Origin: Pseudanabaenaceae cyanobacterium MP8IB2.15
GTDB taxonomy: Bacteria > Cyanobacteriota > Cyanobacteriia > Pseudanabaenales > Pseudanabaenaceae
Assembly: GCA_030248825.1 (NCBI GenBank)
Contig: JARCMB010000013.1
Location: forward strand, 1 to 7,623
Length of the DNA: 7,623 nucleotides
Direction of reading: 5' to 3'
The stretch's first letter is position 1, and each line of letters begins with the position of its first letter. Positions 6,605-7,623 of this stretch are shown here, piece by piece. The position numbers and the translations under genes were made by a program. The notes beneath the pieces were generated by a model. It was not told the origin of the DNA. It saw nothing but the letters and a program-made list of their open reading frames with translations, and did not search any database.

Positions 6605-7012
6605 AGATAGAGGGAAAAATGCAGCAGGTGAGACATGAAAGAACTCTGACAGTTTCTCGATATGCTCGGTCATAAGTTTACGATGCCCATTTAACACCTC
6701 AGATACGATGGACTCGGTCTTAAAGATTGGTACTAAGTCTTTTTGTTTTAGATCGAACTCTTCAAGCAAAGCCTCGATCAACTCAACACCGTAAATATCA
6801 GGAATTTGGTGATGAATTTCCTCGTACTGTTCAACTAGAGTACCTAAGACACTGATATAGTCTTCCTCATCTGGGCTAAGTTCACCTTTATCGATAAGAT
6901 CATAAACAACCTTTTGGACTGATGCTAACTGCTCATCTGAATATATGGGACGAGGAGGAAACTTTAGGAGTAGTTCGATATAAGGATTTTTTTGTTTGTG
7001 TGTTGTCTTCAT
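6578..7012 (-). CDS. higA: HigA-type antitoxin with helix-turn-helix domain
   Basis: The 144-residue product is the likely antitoxin of the upstream HigB. Its N-terminal half includes FPPRPIYSDEQLASVQ (18-33) and LSPDEEDYISVLGTLVEQYE (45-64), the acidic helical region typical of the long COG5499-type HigA proteins. The C-terminal half is a Cro/XRE helix-turn-helix: DLKQKDLVPIFKTESIVSEV (87-106) and LNGHRKLMTEHIEKLSEFF (107-125), ending HVSPAAFFP. Such proteins bind and neutralise the toxin and repress the operon. The ATG is preceded by GGAG six bases upstream, a good ribosome-binding site that can be trapped in a hairpin. It begins 59 bp after the higB stop. The toxin-first order and AT-rich sequence fit a horizontally acquired higBA module. 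Confidence 0.92.
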   Translation of the reverse strand: MKTTHKQKNPYIELLLKFPPRPIYSDEQLASVQKVVYDLIDKGELSPDEEDYISVLGTLVEQYEEIHHQIPDIYGVELIEALLEEFDLKQKDLVPIFKTESIVSEVLNGHRKLMTEHIEKLSEFFHVSPAAFFPLSLMQVNTEV

Positions 7013-7016
7013 GATC

Positions 7017-7054
7017 TTCTCCAGTATTAGGGAGAAACTTTTACAGTTCCTCCC
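7017..7054 (-). promoter_or_regulatory. mutually exclusive hairpins controlling the higA ribosome-binding site
   Basis: In the minus-strand RNA between higB and higA three segments lie in order: GGGAGGAACU (7054-7045), AGUUUCUCCC (7039-7030) and GGAGAA (7022-7017). Segments 1 and 2 pair over 10 bp with one G-U and a 5-nt loop. Segment 2 can instead pair through UUCUCC with segment 3, which is the Shine-Dalgarno of higA. There is no U-tract, so it is not an intrinsic terminator. The pairings are read directly; the regulatory role is inferred. Confidence 0.5.
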
Positions 7055-7071
7055 TTCTTCTTATTTAATTT

Positions 7072-7356
7072 TTATTCTTTCCATTTACCTTTGTCATAAT
7101 CCTTATGTGTGCAGACAGCACGGATGTAAACCTCTTGTGATTTATAAATTATTAGAGCAATTAACCTATAGTCAAGACCTATGTTAAATACTGTTAGATT
7201 TCCTACTCGATCGGCCTGTTGAAAGAAGTTTCGTAGTTCAACAAAATGCTTTGGACTTATTACCGTTATTCTTTTATGCCATGACTGTAGTAATTTTTTT
7301 GAATCAGGATGTTCTCTCCAAAATTTCTCTGTTTTAATTTTAAATCTTACTTTCAT
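7072..7356 (-). CDS. higB: HigB-type mRNA interferase toxin
   Basis: HigB toxins are RelE-superfamily ribonucleases that cut mRNA, usually on the ribosome. The 94-residue product has the family layout: KTEKFWREHPDSKKLLQSWH (8-27), the central NLTVFNIGLDYRLIALIIY (53-71) with the FNI...YRLI signature, and VYIRAVCTHKDYDK (76-89), where the usual IRFVGTH is IRAVCTH. The conserved C-terminal His, Lys, Asp and Tyr positions are kept, so activity is likely. The length is normal and there is no frame disruption. The ATG at 7356 lacks a clear Shine-Dalgarno, which would keep toxin synthesis below that of HigA, whose site is strong. Promoters and a dyad lie 80-150 bp upstream. A type II pair with higA is near certain from order, strand and spacing. 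Confidence 0.94.
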   Translation of the reverse strand: MKVRFKIKTEKFWREHPDSKKLLQSWHKRITVISPKHFVELRNFFQQADRVGNLTVFNIGLDYRLIALIIYKSQEVYIRAVCTHKDYDKGKWKE

Positions 7357-7375
7357 TATTTTTTAATTAAGGTTG

Positions 7376-7438
7376 TTAAATAAAGATGACTTCCAAAGAG
7401 TGCAGGTTAAAGTTACTTACTACTGTTTGAATCTTCAT
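7376..7438 (-). CDS. possible short leader peptide upstream of higB
   Basis: An ATG at 7438 opens a 20-codon frame, MKIQTVVSNFNLHSLEVIFI, ending in TAA 19 bases before the higB start. An in-frame ATG at 7447 would add three residues. The first ATG lies almost exactly where transcription from the nearer promoter should begin, so it could be read as a leaderless message. No Shine-Dalgarno is visible and a chance ORF of this size is common, so confidence is low. Confidence 0.25.
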   Translation of the reverse strand: MKIQTVVSNFNLHSLEVIFI

Positions 7439-7442
7439 GCTA

Positions 7443-7472
7443 ATCATATTCGCAATTTGCGAATATCGTCAA
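7443..7472 (-). promoter_or_regulatory. proximal higBA promoter
   Basis: On the minus strand TTGACG (7472-7467) is separated by 18 bp from TATGAT (7448-7443); each matches the sigma70-type consensus at five of six positions. The start would fall near 7438-7436, leaving a leader of about 80 bases before higB. The spacer is filled by a long dyad, which suggests repression at this promoter. Confidence 0.6.
7446..7466. promoter_or_regulatory. 21-bp dyad, likely HigA operator
   Basis: ATATTCGCAA (7446-7455) and TTGCGAATAT (7457-7466) are perfect 10-bp inverted arms around one T. The dyad fills the spacer of the proximal promoter and overlaps the first bases of its -10 box. Antitoxins with helix-turn-helix domains normally bind such sites as dimers to repress their own operon; that HigA is the binder is inferred. 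Confidence 0.7.
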
Positions 7473-7477
7473 GTGTA

Positions 7478-7506
7478 TTTATACCTGAATCGATTATCAA
7501 TATCAA
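7478..7506 (-). promoter_or_regulatory. distal higBA promoter
   Basis: On the minus strand TTGATA (7506-7501), a 17-bp spacer and TATAAA (7483-7478) form a second good promoter upstream of the first. Its start would be near 7471, so its RNA would contain the dyad, which could fold as a hairpin, and the whole leader. Confidence 0.45.
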
Positions 7507-7524
7507 AGAGCTTAAAATTTATTA

Positions 7525-7623
7525 ATGATGATCGATCGATCTAAAAATTCGGCGGCGAGTGTTTCAGACATAACTGGGGCAATCGCGACCTTGTTAAGAG
7601 AAGGCATCGGCTACGTGCGTGTG
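7525..7623 (+). CDS. N-terminal fragment of an unidentified plus-strand ORF (partial)
   Basis: From ATGATG at 7525 the frame is open through the right edge (33 codons). It begins MMIDRSKNSAASVSDITG and continues AIATLLREGIGYVRV, which has the residue balance of real protein and a plausible helix-then-strand pattern, but I do not recognise the family. The other strand carries a 31-codon frame over the same bases that is closed by a TAG upstream, so the plus frame is the better candidate. No strong ribosome-binding site precedes it; GAG lies about 15 bases upstream. If real it is divergent from higBA and shares a control region of about 170 bp. Confidence 0.4.
   Translation, partial: MMIDRSKNSAASVSDITGAIATLLREGIGYVRV

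Noticed and set aside
7517..7611. 31-codon minus-strand frame opposite the right-edge ORF
   Set aside because: It is closed upstream by a TAG and has no ribosome-binding site; the plus frame is open to the edge.
1..7623. CRISPR arrays, tRNA or rRNA genes, insertion sequences
   Set aside because: Reading the gaps between genes on both strands showed no spaced repeats, no tRNA-like arms and no transposase or terminal inverted repeats.

Overview
The window looks like a piece of a cyanobacterial chromosome. The palindrome GCGATCGC (HIP1), which is highly over-represented in many cyanobacteria, occurs five times (318-325, 889-896, 2795-2802, 5271-5278, 5418-5425), where chance would predict far fewer than one. 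Two genes belong to families I know mainly from cyanobacteria: the LdpA clock protein and the TIGR03792 family. The order lysA-cdaA-uppS is also, from memory, the order in Synechocystis. The genus cannot be fixed from this sequence.

Almost everything lies on the minus strand, so transcription runs from right to left. Starting at the right edge there is a partial plus-strand ORF of unknown function (7525 onward). It is divergent from a HigB/HigA toxin-antitoxin pair (7356 down to 6578). Next comes an Rrf2-family regulator 18 bp upstream of cysK (6526 to 5072), a likely sulfur-assimilation pair. A second unit follows with its own -10 box: lysA (meso-DAP decarboxylase), cdaA/dacA (c-di-AMP synthase) and uppS (isoprenyl/undecaprenyl diphosphate synthase), 4992 to 1859; cdaA and uppS are joined by an ATGA overlap. 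Its products concern lysine/DAP metabolism, a second messenger tied to osmotic and wall control, and the wall lipid carrier. One plus-strand gene (TIGR03792 family, 1465-1761) interrupts the pattern. The last minus-strand cluster is a phasin-like coiled-coil protein, trmD (tRNA m1G37 methyltransferase) joined to it by a TAATG overlap, and the N-terminal part of ldpA, which runs off the left edge.

The housekeeping genes look intact and ordinary. The least ordinary part is the AT-rich right end. The higBA unit has two overlapping-quality promoters in tandem, a 21-bp near-perfect dyad sitting inside one promoter spacer, a possible short leader peptide, and between toxin and antitoxin a set of three RNA segments that can form two mutually exclusive hairpins, one of which would bury the antitoxin ribosome-binding site. 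Other points worth attention are an Rrf2 regulator that lacks the Fe-S cysteine cluster beside cysK (reminiscent of CymR-CysK), an inverted repeat that brackets the lysA promoter, and a 12-bp in-frame tandem repeat at the start of cdaA. I did not find clear evidence for an entirely new system; the regulatory architecture of higBA is the best candidate for something undescribed.
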